64,000 nucleotides of DNA, taken from assembly GCA_036873135.1 (NCBI GenBank), contig JAPTYO010000002.1, positions 50,152,204 to 50,216,203 on the forward strand. Direction: 5' to 3'. Positions 21,285 to 33,720 of the stretch are shown piece by piece (positions within the stretch are counted from its first letter, which is position 1; each line of letters opens with the position of its first letter). A program made the translations under genes and the position numbers. The stretch comes from Clarkia xantiana subsp. parviflora. Its lineage: Eukaryota; Streptophyta; Magnoliopsida; Myrtales; Onagraceae. Under the pieces are notes generated by a model. It was given only the letters and a program-made list of their open reading frames with translations, was not told the origin of the DNA and did not search any database.

Positions 21285-24200
21285 ATGGCGAGTGATCACA
21301 ACCCTCCCGAAGAGGTGAAAAACTTAAGGAAAAGGCCCGGGCGTCCCAGGAAGTCCCCGGTGAACAAAAGAGCAGGATGCCAAGCTCCAACTGGGTGCCA
21401 GTCAGGACCCTCCCACATCCCAAGAGCTACTTCCGTACCTTCATCCATACCGACTGGCAATGTGCCCAACGCACATCACAGAGAGCCAAAGGACAAACAC
21501 CACGCGCATCCACCTGGTTTTGAGTCAGAAATGCACGAGGATGAATCCCAAACGGAGATGCCACAAGGCGAACAAAGACCGGGGGCAAAACCGATGCCCA
21601 CCGTTACTCAAGCAATGATGGCAGCGCTGGAAGAGTTACTCGCATTCCGCGAGTCTCTAAAAAACCAAGGATACGCAGCTCAGCCACCTCCGGCCAACCA
21701 ACAGTATGCTGCGCCAGCAAGAGAGATGTCGCAAGACACTACTCGCTATGGCAATCCTTTCCAGGGCGGAAATCAGCACGCAAGATATGAACCTGCACGG
21801 TCATACACTCCTTTCCAAGGAGCCCAACATTGGAGGAACGAAAGGCAGCCCCCATTCTACCACCCACAGGAGCCAACGAGAGATGATCCTTTTCAGGCCA
21901 CAAGCAAGGATCAATCTGACATCCACCACAACAATGGTCAGCAAAATCCTTCAACAGGTTATGCTGAACCAGTAAAAGGGTTCACCGCCGAAATGCTAGA
22001 AGAAATGGTGGAGAAGAAGATGAAGGAGGCCAAAATGAAGGGTATGCACGCTCTTGAAGAAAGGGCGTCACATCCGTTCGCTGATCACTTGGTGAACAGT
22101 CGCGTCCCAGACGCACTGTACCGAATTGGAGGAGACCCCTACCGGGGAAAAGGAGACCCAATTGAACACGTGCAAAAGCACGAGGCCTCTCTGCTAGGCA
22201 GGAAAAAGAACCCGCATCATTTCGCAATGACGTTTTCACAAACTCTTGCCGGGTCTGCAGCGCACTGGTTCTTTTCACTTCCATGTGGAAGCATTACTTC
22301 ATGGGCGGACTTAAAGGCCAAGTTCATTCAACGGTACATGGGCGAGCGCACATTGTTAAAAGGGGCAAACGCTTTGGACGACGTCCAACAACAAAACGAG
22401 GAGTCCTTGACCGACTACTACGTCCGCTTCAATCAGAACATTTCTGACATTCAGGGAAACCTGACTGAAGGAGAAATTGTTCGGGCTTTCATCCGAAATC
22501 TCGGACGAAGAGGCAATGCCCTGGCTGAAAAAATGGCAAAGCGCCCAGCAGAATCTATGGAAGAACTAGCCGCAAGAGTCAAGGAGTACATAGACCTCGA
22601 AAGGTTCAGAAGCCTGAACAAGGCAAAAATCGCTGCAGCGAAGGCGAAGGATAATCCAAAACAGAACCAGCCAAAACCACACTCAAGTGGTCATCAAGGA
22701 AGACATTGGCAAGCTCAGCCGAAAAGACCCTTCCAAGGGGACTTTCAGAAGCCAAAGGAAGTAAATCTTGCCAACTGCTTCCCTCTGAATGCCCCGCTGT
22801 CTGTAATTCTGAAAGAAATGAAGGACGCGAATTTGTGGCAGGAACCAAACAACTACAGGAAAAGCCCACTGGGAAGAGACAAGGACAAATGGTGTAAAAA
22901 CCACGAGGTCTTCGGGCACGAGACCGATAGCTGCGTCAGTCTACGCTTCCGAATCAACAATCTCGTCCTCAAGGGCGAATTGAAGCAATTTGTTGATCAA
23001 GGCAACAACCCCTCGAGAAGGACTCAACCAGAGTCGTCAAAAAGAACAAATAAGGGAAAAGAGAAAGCCCATGACAACCCTCTGCCAGCCAAGCGAGGGG
23101 TAATTAACGTCATACACGGAGGGCCTGCCGCCGGAGGACACATATCTAATGCTCGGGACATTTATGCATCCCAAGCAGCAACACTGCCAAAGTACGGAAA
23201 GCGCAAGCAACCCGAGCAAGAAGACGTAGTCATCCAATTCTCCAGGGAAGACTTGAAGCATATCGTTTACCCCCACGATGATGCTTTAGTCATTACCATG
23301 GATATTGACGGGTACGATGTGAAAAGAATTCTTGTGGATGGTGGAAGCTCTGCTGACATTCTACATGTCAGAGTTCTGGAACAACTAGGAAAGTCTGTCA
23401 AAGACTTGTCCCCAAGAACCTTCTCATTAGTCAGCTTCGCAGGAGCAGCTACACAACCCTTGGGTACAATCACACTTCCTGTCATCCTTGGCCAGGGGTG
23501 GAGAGCATTACATATCAACGTCACTTTCGTAGTTGTAGAATCTCTCGGAGCCTACAACGGAATCTTGGACGAACAACGATCAATCCCTATGTGATCGTGC
23601 CCTCCACCGTCCACCAAAAGATGAAGTTCCCAACAGAACACGGGATTAGGGAAGTGCTCGGCGATCAAATAACCGCAAGACGTTGCTACGTCAATGCCTT
23701 GAGAGCAAAGCACCAATACAATGTGGCCATGATAAGTTCCTTTAAGAGGCAGAAGGTCGTTGATGAAAGAAAGAAGCAACTGATGGAACAAGCTGTTACA
23801 GTTTGGTCCCAACAAGGAAATATCCAGCTCTCGCCATGGCACCAGATATGGCTCGTAAAGCAGGGAGAAGACGAGCCAATCATGGAATACTTCATCAGAT
23901 TTGCCTCCAACGCCTCAACAGCAAAAGCAACAAGAGAAGAAGTGATAAGTGTGTTCTATGCAAACATGAACGCCAGATCTTTCCTTCTCTTTGGACGAAC
24001 TCATGGATGGCAAACAACAAAAACCATGGCGGACCTAAAGTATAAGCTTGAGACAGCAGTCTCATGCGAACAAGAACTGAGGTGGGGTACACCCCTCAGT
24101 TGGGACAAAGGAGTTCAAGCAACAATGAACAAGCAGGAAGACGCAAGCATTGTTATGGACAACATCTTCACACCACTCAACACGGTGGCCGAAGACATTT

Positions 24201-24421
24201 ATGTCAGCCTGCTGGAAAACAAGCTCCCAAGTCCACTTGTCCCGGAGACAGCTTTCTTAGGCAACAATATCAGAGAATGGTGCAAGTACCATAAAACGTG
24301 GGGGCACAACACAAACATGTGTCCACCATTAAACTGGGAAATCGAAGAATGCATCACGCTAGGTGCACTGAGGCGATTTGTTGCAACTAACTACGCGACA
24401 TCGTCATCAAACCAACCATGA
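21285..24421 (+). pseudogene. E2 gag-protease-gag' polyprotein, one frameshift
   Basis: Start at [11 protein letters not shown] (21285), the codon aligned with the E1 start. Order: low-complexity N-terminus, capsid-like retrotransposon gag ([19 protein letters not shown] near residue 310), zinc-knuckle-like [15 protein letters not shown] (near 536), aspartic protease [12 protein letters not shown] (near 683; D-G-G instead of the usual D-S/T-G), then a second gag-like part ending in [16 protein letters not shown] (near 998). One base is missing near 23563 relative to E1, giving a stop at 23594; the remaining frame is open to 24421. The original length would be about 1045 codons. No reverse transcriptase follows. 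It would supply capsid and protease but not copy itself. Confidence 0.9.
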
Positions 24422-25264
24422 CGAAACAGGAGAAACAACTCTCTTTTAGATTACTTTGCGCATTCCCACTATTTCTAGTATAACAAATGTAAATACGCGC
24501 AAGTATCTAATAAAGTCAATCTACGTTTGTAGGTACATACTTATCTCTTGCACGCTATTTTTTGGATTAAACGCGAAGAAACAAAACTACGCGCCTATTA
24601 TCTACTTCAATAATCCAATAAATTATGCCATGTGCAAGCAAAATCTATTACGCGTTATGGCAACGCTTATCAACAACAACCTACTCATATTGACGACTAC
24701 ATCAAGGCGTCATCATGGAATCAAAAACTTGGAAGTATAGGCTACACTACGATTACTACTCAGGAATTACACCAAGTAGTAACCTATGCACAAAAATCTA
24801 CTTCAACAATACAAGCTAAGCATTGTCTGAAAGGAGGGATTTATGGTATACAACACCAACATATCTGTTATCTACACCAACAAGGAGTTTATTTCTCCAT
24901 TCATAACATAGGCGCCTATCTCTAGAAGGTGCCGATAACACAAAGCCATCAGGCTATGTGTACAACCAACTCATTCCGCAATAACAACCTGCGGACTATT
25001 ATCAAAACAACAACTATTCAGGGCGTCAGCTACAAGCAATGTCTCGGATTAACACCAAGACCTACCACTAAAATACCTTGGAACAACGCCATGGCCTACT
25101 GTCAAAATAGCATGTTGAGGTATCCTCTTTTTTAAAGACAAGCCCCATGTTCACTTCTAAAAAAGGACATGCTGTGACATCTCCGGTTAGAGGCAAATCT
25201 TCATGTTCATAGCCATTCCCTGGATTCAGAACAGGATGGGCATACGGGGCTGATCACCCCTCAA
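24422..25264 (+). other. E2 post-gag untranslated stretch
   Basis: Similar to E1 8941-9898. No gene recognised. Confidence 0.6.
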
Positions 25265-25860
25265 GCGGCGGAAGTTCTCTGTTTAGACAACGTCCCCACT
25301 CTACAACAAGTGCGTATATCCAGTTCAGGGTGCACTCTTTATGGCGAGTGTCCTCTATCTAGTCGGCATTCCCATATTACGAACGCCATCAGAGTTCGTT
25401 TACGGCGGAAGTTCTCTGTTTAGACAACGTCCCCACTCTACAACAAGTGCGTATATCCGGTTCAGGGTGCACTCTTTATGGCGAGTGTCCTCTATCTAGT
25501 CGGCATTCCCCTATTACGAACGCCATCAGAGTTCGTTTTATACGGCGGAAGTTCTCTGTTTAGACAACGTCCCCACTCTACAACAAGTGCGTATATCCGG
25601 TTCAGGGTGCACTCTTTATGGCAAGTGTCCTCTATCTAGTCGGCATTCCCATATTACGAACGCCATCAGGGTTCGTTTCATACAGCAAAAGTTCTCTGTT
25701 TAGACAACTTCCCCACTATAACAAGTGCGTATATCCGGTTCAGGGTGCACTCTTTATGGCAAATGTCCTCTATCTAGTCGGCATTCCCATACTACGAACG
25801 CCATCAGGGTTCGTTTTATACGGCAAAAGTCCTCTGGCAAAGATGACAATTCCGTACTAC
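25265..25860 (+). repeat. E2 ~140-bp tandem array
   Basis: About four units, each with GTGCGTATATCCGGTTCAGG and CTATCTAGTCGGCATTCCC. Related in parts to the E1 66-bp array. Confidence 0.9.
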
Positions 25861-26126
25861 AGATTTTCAAACCGTGTTGCATGGTTCCTGGACGCAGAAA
25901 GCATGCATCACAATTCATATTCTCAAAAGTGTTACATGGTCCCTGGACGCAGGAATCATGTATCACAAATATTCTTTCAAACATTTTACCAAACACTTTT
26001 CCAATAAATTTTATCAACACGATTTTTTGGAGGTACCACATTCAATGCCAAAATATTTTCTCAAATATTTTATCAACAAGCCTTTTAGGGTTCACAAAAA
26101 TGTTTCTCCAAAAACAAAAATGTTTT

Positions 26127-26468
26127 TACGTATGCTTCCCCAACGCGGGTTGATACACGCTGTCAGGTGCGTACCCTGTTTAAAACTCGTAAAATTTACA
26201 AGTCGAGTCTTGTACAACGTCGCCTTAGAGTGGAACTAAGAGACGGTATAAACTAGTATCTTGCTTAGCCAAGATAACTCCTCTCAAATAATACTCTTAC
26301 GTATGCTTCCCCAACGCAGGTTGATACACGCTGTCAGGTGCGTACCCTGTTTAAAACTCGTAAAATTTACAAGTCGAGTCTTGTACAACGTCGCCTTAGA
26401 GTGGAACTAAGAGACGGTATAAACTAGTATCTTGCTTAGCCAAGATAACACTTTTCAAATACACTACT
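26127..26468 (+). repeat. 171-bp tandem duplication
   Basis: 26127-26297 and 26298-26468 are nearly identical, starting around TTACGTATGCTTCCCC. E1 has a single copy near 10486-10640. Confidence 0.9.
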
Positions 26469-26869
26469 TGTTGAGATATATTGCTATACGCAAAAATACT
26501 CGGCAGTTTGCAACACATATAGCGGCAAGCTATTCAGGAAAGAAGGGCAATATGCATAATGCATCAGGCAGGCAATCAGGAGAATATCTCAACTTATCAA
26601 TCAGGAAGTGGCTATTGGTCACGACCGCAGGGACTATGTCTACGTTACTAGTCATCCACATTCAATAAACACAGTAAGTGGTAACGGTATGAAATATTAC
26701 TAACAAGTTATCATGCAAACTACTGTGTATAAAGCAGGTTCAAACGACGTAGTTCAAACCGAACAAGTCGTAAACAACAACTAAGGAACAACTACAACAA
26801 GTCTTCAAGCATAAAAGCCGGGGGGCAAACAGACTCAGAAATGAGTTCAACATATCCAAAAGATGGCAC

Positions 26870-27610
26870 AGATTAAAAATGCCATCATCTCTAACAGGAC
26901 TAGGCGGAACAAGCAGAAGTTGCCACCGTTTTCTCCAAACAAAATCTACAATGCGCAAGTCGCAACATCCTATGCTCTACCCATCTCGCCATGCCTTGGA
27001 ATCTAGCCAAGAGGGGCGATCACAACACTTAACAATGCGCGACGTACAGTCGCAACTACGGACATCATGTTCATCATTTAAGATATATATCCTATCTCTC
27101 AAGTCCAAAGCATATGGACAACATAGATAACTCAAGGTATGAAATATTACTAACAAGTTATCACATAATTACTATTGAAAACAGGTCCAGGTGACGAAAT
27201 ATCACGTAAGCAAAAGCATGAACAAAGAATTATCAACATCAACCCATTCACAAAGGGTTCAACATGCTGGAAACAGATAGCAAAACAGCAACCAAGAGTC
27301 TACATCATCTCTAAGGACTTATGACCAACAGTTCATAATGTCAACAACAAATGCAAGAATGATTGTTTCAACGTTCAGCACAACATAGCTCTTCAACATA
27401 AGGGCGACAATCAGAAATCAACAAACACTTATCTCAGTAGGAGTAACGCTCCTCCTTGGGTCGGTCCCTCGACCGGGGGGCAGAAGACGCCACTACACAA
27501 CCCTCAACTCTATTTCTCTTATCACAAGAAAGAGTTAGCACGGTCATGCTCAGCATAAAGAACTAAGGATCGCTCGAGGAACACGCCCCTGCGTCGGATC
27601 TTCCGAGAAT
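26870..27610 (-). pseudogene. E2 remnant of the antisense gene
   Basis: 26958-26880 on the minus strand reads LLLVPPSPVRDDGIF, like the C-terminal end of the E1 antisense protein. 27430-27600 resembles its exon 3 region (CTCGACCGGGGGGCAGAAG). Exon 1 and the coiled coil are missing. A deleted, dead copy. Confidence 0.5.
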
Positions 27611-27836
27611 TATGCTAAAAACAGAAACTGCAGCCGGCGATAACTGGGAAAATCAACAAGATCTAATATCTTGGAAAGTGCTATCAACAATACAGTCAGT
27701 GCGCAAGCACGCACCAACACTTATTCAAGCACTTATGCAACAGACGCTCCATGTGAGAACAACCACAGACGTACAAGACTTATTAAGTCTTCGTGCAGCA
27801 AGTAACAAGCATCGCGCAAGGGGGGCAACCTCTTCA

Positions 27837-28268
27837 ACACATCAACGCGCGTATCAAGGTTAACGCGCGTATCAACATCAACGCGCGTATCAAGGTTAAC
27901 CCGCGTATCAACATCAACGCGCGTATCAAGGTTAACGCGCGTATCAACATCAACGCGTGTATCAAGGTTAACGCGTGTATCAACATCAACGCGCGTATCA
28001 AGGTTAACGCGTGTATCAACATCAACGCGCGTATCAAGGTTAACGCGCGTATCAACATCAACGCGCGTATCAACATCAACGCGCGTATCAAGGTTAACGC
28101 GCGTATCAACATCAACGCGCGTATCAACATCAACGCGCGTATCAAGGTTAACGCGCGTATCAACATCAACGCGCGTATCAAGGTTAACGCGCGTATCAAC
28201 ATCAACGCGCGTATCAAGGTTAACGCGCGTATCAACATCAATGCGTGTATCAAAGTTAACGCGCGTAT
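27837..28268. repeat. E2 18-bp array
   Basis: About 24 units alternating AACGCGCGTATCAACATC and AACGCGCGTATCAAGGTT. Because 18 is a multiple of 3 several frames stay open; these are not genes. Confidence 0.95.
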
Positions 28269-28269
28269 A

Positions 28270-28700
28270 ATAGTTCCATGTACGTACATACATGTCGACG
28301 AGGATGCACGTCGACAAGGAGAAAATATTTTCTAAGTGTTTCCATGTACGTACATACATGTCGACAAGGATGCACGTCGACAAGGAAAAAATATTTTCTA
28401 AGTGTTTCCATGTACGTACATACATGTCGACAAGGATGCACGTCGACAAGGAGAAAATATTTTCTGTTTCCATGTACGTACATACATGTCGACAAGGTTG
28501 CACGTCGACAAGGAAAAAATATTTTCTAAGTGTTTCCATGTACGTACATACATGTCGACAAGGTTGCATGTCGACAAGGGGAGAATACTTTCTAAGTGTT
28601 TCCATGTACGTACATACATGTCGACAAGGTTGCGTGTCGACAAAGGGAGAATATTTTCTAAGTATTGCCATGTACGCACATACATGTCAACAAAGATGGA
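28270..28700. repeat. E2 ~65-bp array
   Basis: Six to seven units with CATGTACGTACATACATGTC and a repeated GTCGACAAGG, rich in short palindromes (TGTACGTACA, GTCGAC). Confidence 0.9.
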
Positions 28701-28869
28701 TTGCATACAACGAGTAGCCATGCCCCCCCTTAAGCACACCTACGACGCTCATCGACAAAGCTCATACAACGAAATCTATGGTAACAAACATTAGATATCG
28801 TTTAAATATTTCCTAAGTGTTTTAGCATACTTGCAGGTAATAACCAACAGTCTATACCTGACACTCATT

Positions 28870-28990
28870 ATCGACGCGCGTATCAACGTCAACGCGCGTA
28901 TCAACATCAACGCGCGTATCAACATCGACGCGCGTATCAACGTCAACGCGCGTATCAACATCAACGCGCGTATCAACATCAACGCACGTG
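28870..28990. repeat. E2 second block of 18-bp units
   Basis: Six to seven more AACGCGCGTATCAACATC-type units, separated from the first block by the 65-bp array. Confidence 0.9.
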
Positions 28991-30419
28991 ACCAAGTTCC
29001 ACGCACATAGTAAAGTTGGTACGCACCAAGGAAGGGACTAACATCCTAAGGGGCTATCATGCAAACGGGGGATTAACGCGACGAACCGTAAGAATCGAAC
29101 GTGGCAACGCTTAAGGAAATTTTTTCTCTAAGGCATCAAGACGACAAGTGACTATGCCTAAAGTTACTGGGCAACCCCCGACAACCAAAAACCCGCCAAG
29201 AAGGAAAATCATGCATACCGACCAAAAACTCCTACACAAGGACACGGGGGCACTATGTCCGAACAGGGAATTCTACCTCAACTACCCACGGGAGTGAAAA
29301 TCGTCTAAGTTATGAACTAACGGCGATAGTAACGGCAATCAATCAGCGATTATTTGATATACAAGCATCAACAAGCAGTTCCATACATCAACAACGAAAA
29401 ATAGCTCAAACGAACAACAATCCGGCGACATCCAAAGTCAAGTCGAAGCTATCTTTTAAAATTGGGTTTCCAAACTACCTCAAAACGTGACGAAAGATAT
29501 TCCAATGGACTCCCCTCGTCGAGACGATTCCGGGAAGGTGTGGACTGAAACGAGGCGAGCCCGGGAAGGCGGCGCGTGGGCCACACGCTCCGGCGAAGCC
29601 ACTCCACTCGCGGCGGCGCGTGAGGGCGCGTGCGAGGTCTTATGGCGGCTCCGAAGGCGGCGCTGGAATCCTTGCGACGAACCGAGTCGAATGGTGGTAT
29701 CAACTTCCAAAAACAAGCCAAAAATCAGGCTCGAAACTGTCAAAATGTATCTAAGCTCCACGACGGCGAAGAAACTTTAAAGCACAAAAGCAATTTCGGG
29801 AAAGGATGAATGAATTACCTGCAAAGGGAGTGGAATGGTGAACTCCTAGGGTGCTGGAAGGATAAATGGGGATGTGTGTATTTACTAATCCCAAAGAGAT
29901 GCTTTGTGGATAAGGATCAAAGGATTAGTTTACCTACACTCAAGACTAAACCCCTACGGTATACTCTATCCTCTCTTTTTAAAACTATCTACTCCTATGC
30001 ATATCTTGACGTCGCACGTATCAAACCCATCATTATGTACGTATGTTGCAATTGCATGATCCATGATTCGGTAATCACTTAGTCATTTTAGAAGCTTATG
30101 GTTTCTATTTCTTGCATTGTGTAATTACGATCTTGCCACGTCCATCACTCATGCATACATGTTGATAGATACATGTTCGCATAGCGCATTACCGTTTGCT
30201 CATGTCTCCGACGATAATCATATTCGCGCATATACACTTCTTATTGCACTAACCATGATGATAGGAAACAAAGCCTTTCGGCCGGAAAATCAAGCGACGG
30301 ACAAAATCAAGATGCTTGCGTCCAACCAACGATCAAAACCGAAAGGTTAGCGTCAAACTCAAATTGGACAAATATCCTAACTTAAAATAGAGTCAAGAAA
30401 GGTTCTAAACCGTTACTTG
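28991..30419. other. E2 stretch before the polypurine tract
   Basis: Matches E1 13738-15156, including the GC-rich island (about 29510-29680) and the minus-strand frame 29721-29449 with RTRPHAPPR. No confirmed gene. Confidence 0.4.
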
Positions 30420-30432
30420 ACTCGGGGGCAAG
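30420..30432 (+). other. E2 polypurine tract
   Basis: ACTCGGGGGCAAG immediately before the 3' LTR. Confidence 0.7.
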
Positions 30433-31320
30433 TGATGGATAAGTGTCCAATTCGGGTTCGTGTTTACGTTTCGGGCCTCGTCGACACGTCAAAAATTACA
30501 TCTCGGTTTAAAAACATCTCCCACGGTATCAAAACGGTCCGGAGGCGCGTTTACGCGCGTCCGGACCGGACCTCCGGGTTGCGTGACAATTCGGACCTCG
30601 CCGAATTGCCCAAATTCGACGAGGTCCGGATTGCCTTACGGGTATCGCGCTATTACCATACCCGCGATTACCGTTACGCGTAGAGAAGTCAAGTTCACGT
30701 ACTACCAACAAGGATGACGGTTACCGCACGTTCTTGAACCGTCATCAAACCGCTTTAAAACCGGGTCCGGTCCCAAGAAAGCCTATAAATAGGAGGTCTT
30801 GGCCACCCATTTTCACACATTCTCTCATTTGCCCAACTTTGGTATTTTGAGCTCTGACTTCTCTCTAGAAATTCTCTCTCTCTAGAAATTACCTTTTTGC
30901 CACTATAGTGACTTAAGCATCGGAGAGGGCTCCGCTAGCACCACCCCCCTCTCTCCGTGCTAGCATTGGTCCTTAGTGCAGGTTCCGACGCCCCGAGTCA
31001 CATCCGCCCTGAGTCACATCCGCCCTGGGTCACAACCTTGCCGGGTCACAACCTTGCCGGGTCACAACCTTGCCGGATCACAACCTTGCCGGGTCACAAC
31101 CTTGCCGGGTCACAACCTTGCCGGGTCACAACCTTGCCGGGTCACAACCTTGCCGGGTCACAACCTTGCCGAGTCACAACCTTTCCGAGACACAGACCTC
31201 ACGCGGGAGCAAGTCCGAACACTCGTCAGTGGCCCAACTTCCTCCTGACGGAAGGGTTACAGCCCGCACAGCTACGTAAATAGACGCATCCTTACGACTC
31301 TGTTCAATCCGGACGCAACA
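30433..31320 (+). repeat. 3' LTR of E2 (888 bp)
   Basis: Nearly identical to the 5' LTR but lacks about 74 bp of the CCGGATTGC palindrome block and has C6 instead of C12 in the hairpin loop. Followed by CTATC. Confidence 0.95.
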
Positions 31321-31325
31321 CTATC
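31321..31325 (+). other. Right target duplication of E2
   Basis: CTATC, identical to 20264-20268. Confidence 0.9.
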
Positions 31326-31950
31326 TATAAGATTAAATCAATCATCAAAATATATATATGTAAAATTCGGCACATTATATTAATATATATATTTATTTAT
31401 TGTTAATATCTTAAATATGGTAACAAATATACAGACAATATATTTTCTCAATCTTTTAGGCAATTAAATCTATCAATAATATCTTTAACCCTATTAAATA
31501 TTTAGATATATTGATAGTTATATATATTTCTATATATTAATGTGAATCTATCCTAATGTTCCCAATTATAGATATATTGTTACCTTAATTAAAAATTAAT
31601 ATATGGTAAACAACATAATTTAAAATAGTGGCCGAAATTTACTAGCTTGGTGACCAGGAAATTAAAAAATTTGCCTAGTACATTCTTTAAAATTTCGGCA
31701 CACACACCATATGGGAACAAGTGGTCAAATTTTAATAAGATCTACAATCCAATGTTTGATTTTGATAAACATTACACTTTTCTTGAAGATCGTGAACATC
31801 AAATTATCAAGATCATCATGGAAATTTCGGATTCACCAACAACCCCAAAAACTCGAAAATTTAAAAATTTCTTTTAAAAATTTCAGTTTTTAATTTTAAA
31901 CTTCAAGAACACCAATTTATCAAAATCGTGAACTCCTAACACTGGGTCTG
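31326..31950 (-). other. Copia 5' leader, second part
   Basis: AT-rich continuation of 18851-20268. Short open frames on the plus strand look random. Confidence 0.5.
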
Positions 31951-31966
31951 ATACCACTATTAGATT
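31951..31966 (-). other. Copia primer binding site
   Basis: Minus strand reads TGGTATCAGACCCAG. TGGTATCAGA is the start of the initiator-Met tRNA primer site used by most Ty1/copia elements. Confidence 0.75.
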
Positions 31967-31967
31967 A

Positions 31968-32530
31968 CGGGGAGTAATCACTACGAATACTATATCATGG
32001 TACATGATAGTAATCGAAATTACGCAACGGAAGATTCGCACATACCTCTAAGATGATCCGTAGTCCCTAGATCCTTCTGCAGGGAGGGAGTTCACGATCC
32101 TCAGGTCGGGACTCGTAGAAGTTCTTGATAGAGAAGCCCTACACGGTACAAGCTCAACAGCAAAGCCTCTGATCGATTCTTGGCACGGAGACAGATCTCT
32201 GGAGTGTTTGCTTGGAAAGAAAATTGGCACACACTTGGGTGACTATAGGTTCGGCTGAAACACTGTGTGAGGTAGAGAGTTTTTCTCTCTAAAACACTCT
32301 AATGAAGGAATAGTGATTAACCCTAAAAATCCCCTAACACCATGTATTTATAGGAGGAACAAAGTGGAAAAAAGTCCACTTTGCCCACACCATTATTTCG
32401 GTCGGCCATGCATAGGGGAGGCCATAATTTGAGCCTCTCATGTCAACTGGGATTTGGGTTTAGCCCAATTACCCTAATGTGACACTTACCTAATTTCCTT
32501 AGGCAAACTATAATATTATGGGCTACCAAT
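31968..32530 (-). repeat. Copia 5' LTR (right end approximate)
   Basis: Lies just upstream of the primer site on the minus strand. A TATA box CTATAAATACATGG sits at about 32342-32351 on the minus strand. The inner end, TATTAG, seems mutated from TGTTAG. The outer end could not be fixed and lies around 32530-32570, where sequence typical of E4 begins. Confidence 0.55.
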
Positions 32531-32697
32531 TACGGCGCCCATCACCATATGCTTACACTATATGCATTAAACATGCACCAACAACACAAGCTATTACGCT
32601 AAACACAACAACCAGCCTTTATATGCCACAAGCATGTCAATATTCGACATCAACAAAGAATACTTAATACGCTATCTCGCACAACATCTATCATATA

Positions 32698-33697
32698 TGT
32701 TGGGATCAAAATGACGTGGCATTGAACTTGTAGTAGTAGACTTTGAGGTCTCGCCGGGAGCTAACTCTTTTAGGTATCTTTCTCGACCTCTCGGGTACTT
32801 AGTTTCCTTTAGGAGCTTTGTGCTAGGTGAGGACCTAAAAAGGGGTGGGGATGTCCCCTGATTCCACTCTGAAGCTTAAGTCAGTAATGGATTTAGAAAG
32901 AGTATTATCAAGTATGAGAATCAAGATTGTAAAATACATATAATGTTCCCCTATTTATAGGGAGAGATTACCGACTTCAAATGGCGGTTTCCTTCTTGGG
33001 AGGGTTTCTGTCCAGAGTCGGTTTAAGCAGTTGAAATGTAGGTTAGGCACCTCATCTTTCCTTAGCTGGGAAGGTTTCCCTTTGGCGGTTGAAAGAAGGT
33101 CGCCACCTGTCCCTTTCCTTAAAATGAGGGTTTCTTCATGGCGTCTAGAGCAAGTCGCCACCTGTCTCTTTCCTTAAGATGAGGGTTTCTACATGGCGGC
33201 TAGAGCAGGTCGCCACCTGTCACTTTTCTTAAGATTAGGGTTTCTTCATGGCGGCTAGAGCAGGTCGCCGCCTGTCCCTTTCCTTAAAATGAGGGTTTCT
33301 TCATGGCGTCTAGAGCAAGTCGCCACCTGTCTCTTTCCTTAAGATGAGGGTTTCTACATGGCGGCTAGAGCAGGTCGCCACCTGTCACTTTTCTTAAGAT
33401 TAGGGTTTCTTCATGGCGGCTAGAGCAGGTCGCCGCCTGTCCCTTTCCTTAAGAGAAGGTATCTTCAGTGGTGTTTTGGCTATCGACTCGACTCGTACCT
33501 TAATAGGAGAACCTTGAGTGATTTAGTCGCCTTCTTTTGCTAGTCGTTTTTCAAAAGTCGACTTCTTCATATATAGTCGTCGACCATTTATCTTTGCCTT
33601 GTCGTTCTGAACAGAAATGGTCGACGACTTTTCTTTAGTCTCGCCTTTAAACGTACTCGCCTTCATACTATTCTATCCTTTTAATCGTAACCCAACA
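32698..33697 (-). repeat. 3' LTR of G3a (1000 bp)
   Basis: Plus-strand ends are TGTTGGGATC and GTAACCCAACA. Contains about six ~60-bp units with GCGGCTAGAGCAGGTCGCC (33075-33450), more than the 5' LTR has. Confidence 0.9.
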
Positions 33698-33720
33698 CTT
33701 GCCCTCGAGACTTAAGTCGT
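33698..33720 (-). other. G3a polypurine tract
   Basis: Minus strand reads AAGTCTCGAGGGCAAG into the LTR. Confidence 0.6.

Larger units (their letters stand above)
20269..31320 (+). mobile_element. E2, complete 11-kb non-autonomous gypsy-type element
   Basis: Both LTRs, primer site, polypurine tract and a perfect 5-bp target duplication CTATC are present. The coding part is a gag-protease-gag' frame (21285-24421) with one frameshift. Reverse transcriptase and integrase are absent. The 3' half is tandem arrays and remnants of the antisense gene. The LTRs differ by only a few substitutions plus one ~74-bp indel and C-tract length, so the insertion is young. Confidence 0.95.
4090..32530 (-). mobile_element. 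Ty1/copia element in three pieces (composite span)
   Basis: Pieces at 4090-4811, 15275-20268 and 31321-~32530 read as one minus-strand element: 5' LTR and primer site at right, then gag, reverse transcriptase and RNase H at left. RNase H is split exactly where E1 sits, and E2 sits in the leader between the gag start and the primer site. The 3' LTR is not in the window because the Ogre-like element interrupts the 3' untranslated part. The middle (about 16230-18000), where protease and integrase should be, shows no clean frame. Many in-frame stops make it an old, dead copy. The right boundary is approximate. Confidence 0.8.

Noticed and set aside
21285..24421. Integrated pararetrovirus considered for the gag-protease frames
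   Set aside because: LTRs with TG..CA ends, primer site, polypurine tract and 5-bp target duplications fit LTR retrotransposons; no movement protein or polymerase seen.
27793..28335. 180-residue plus-strand frame with NINARIKV repeats and minus-strand counterparts
   Set aside because: All arise from an 18-bp array; being a multiple of three keeps several frames open. No non-repeat coding part.
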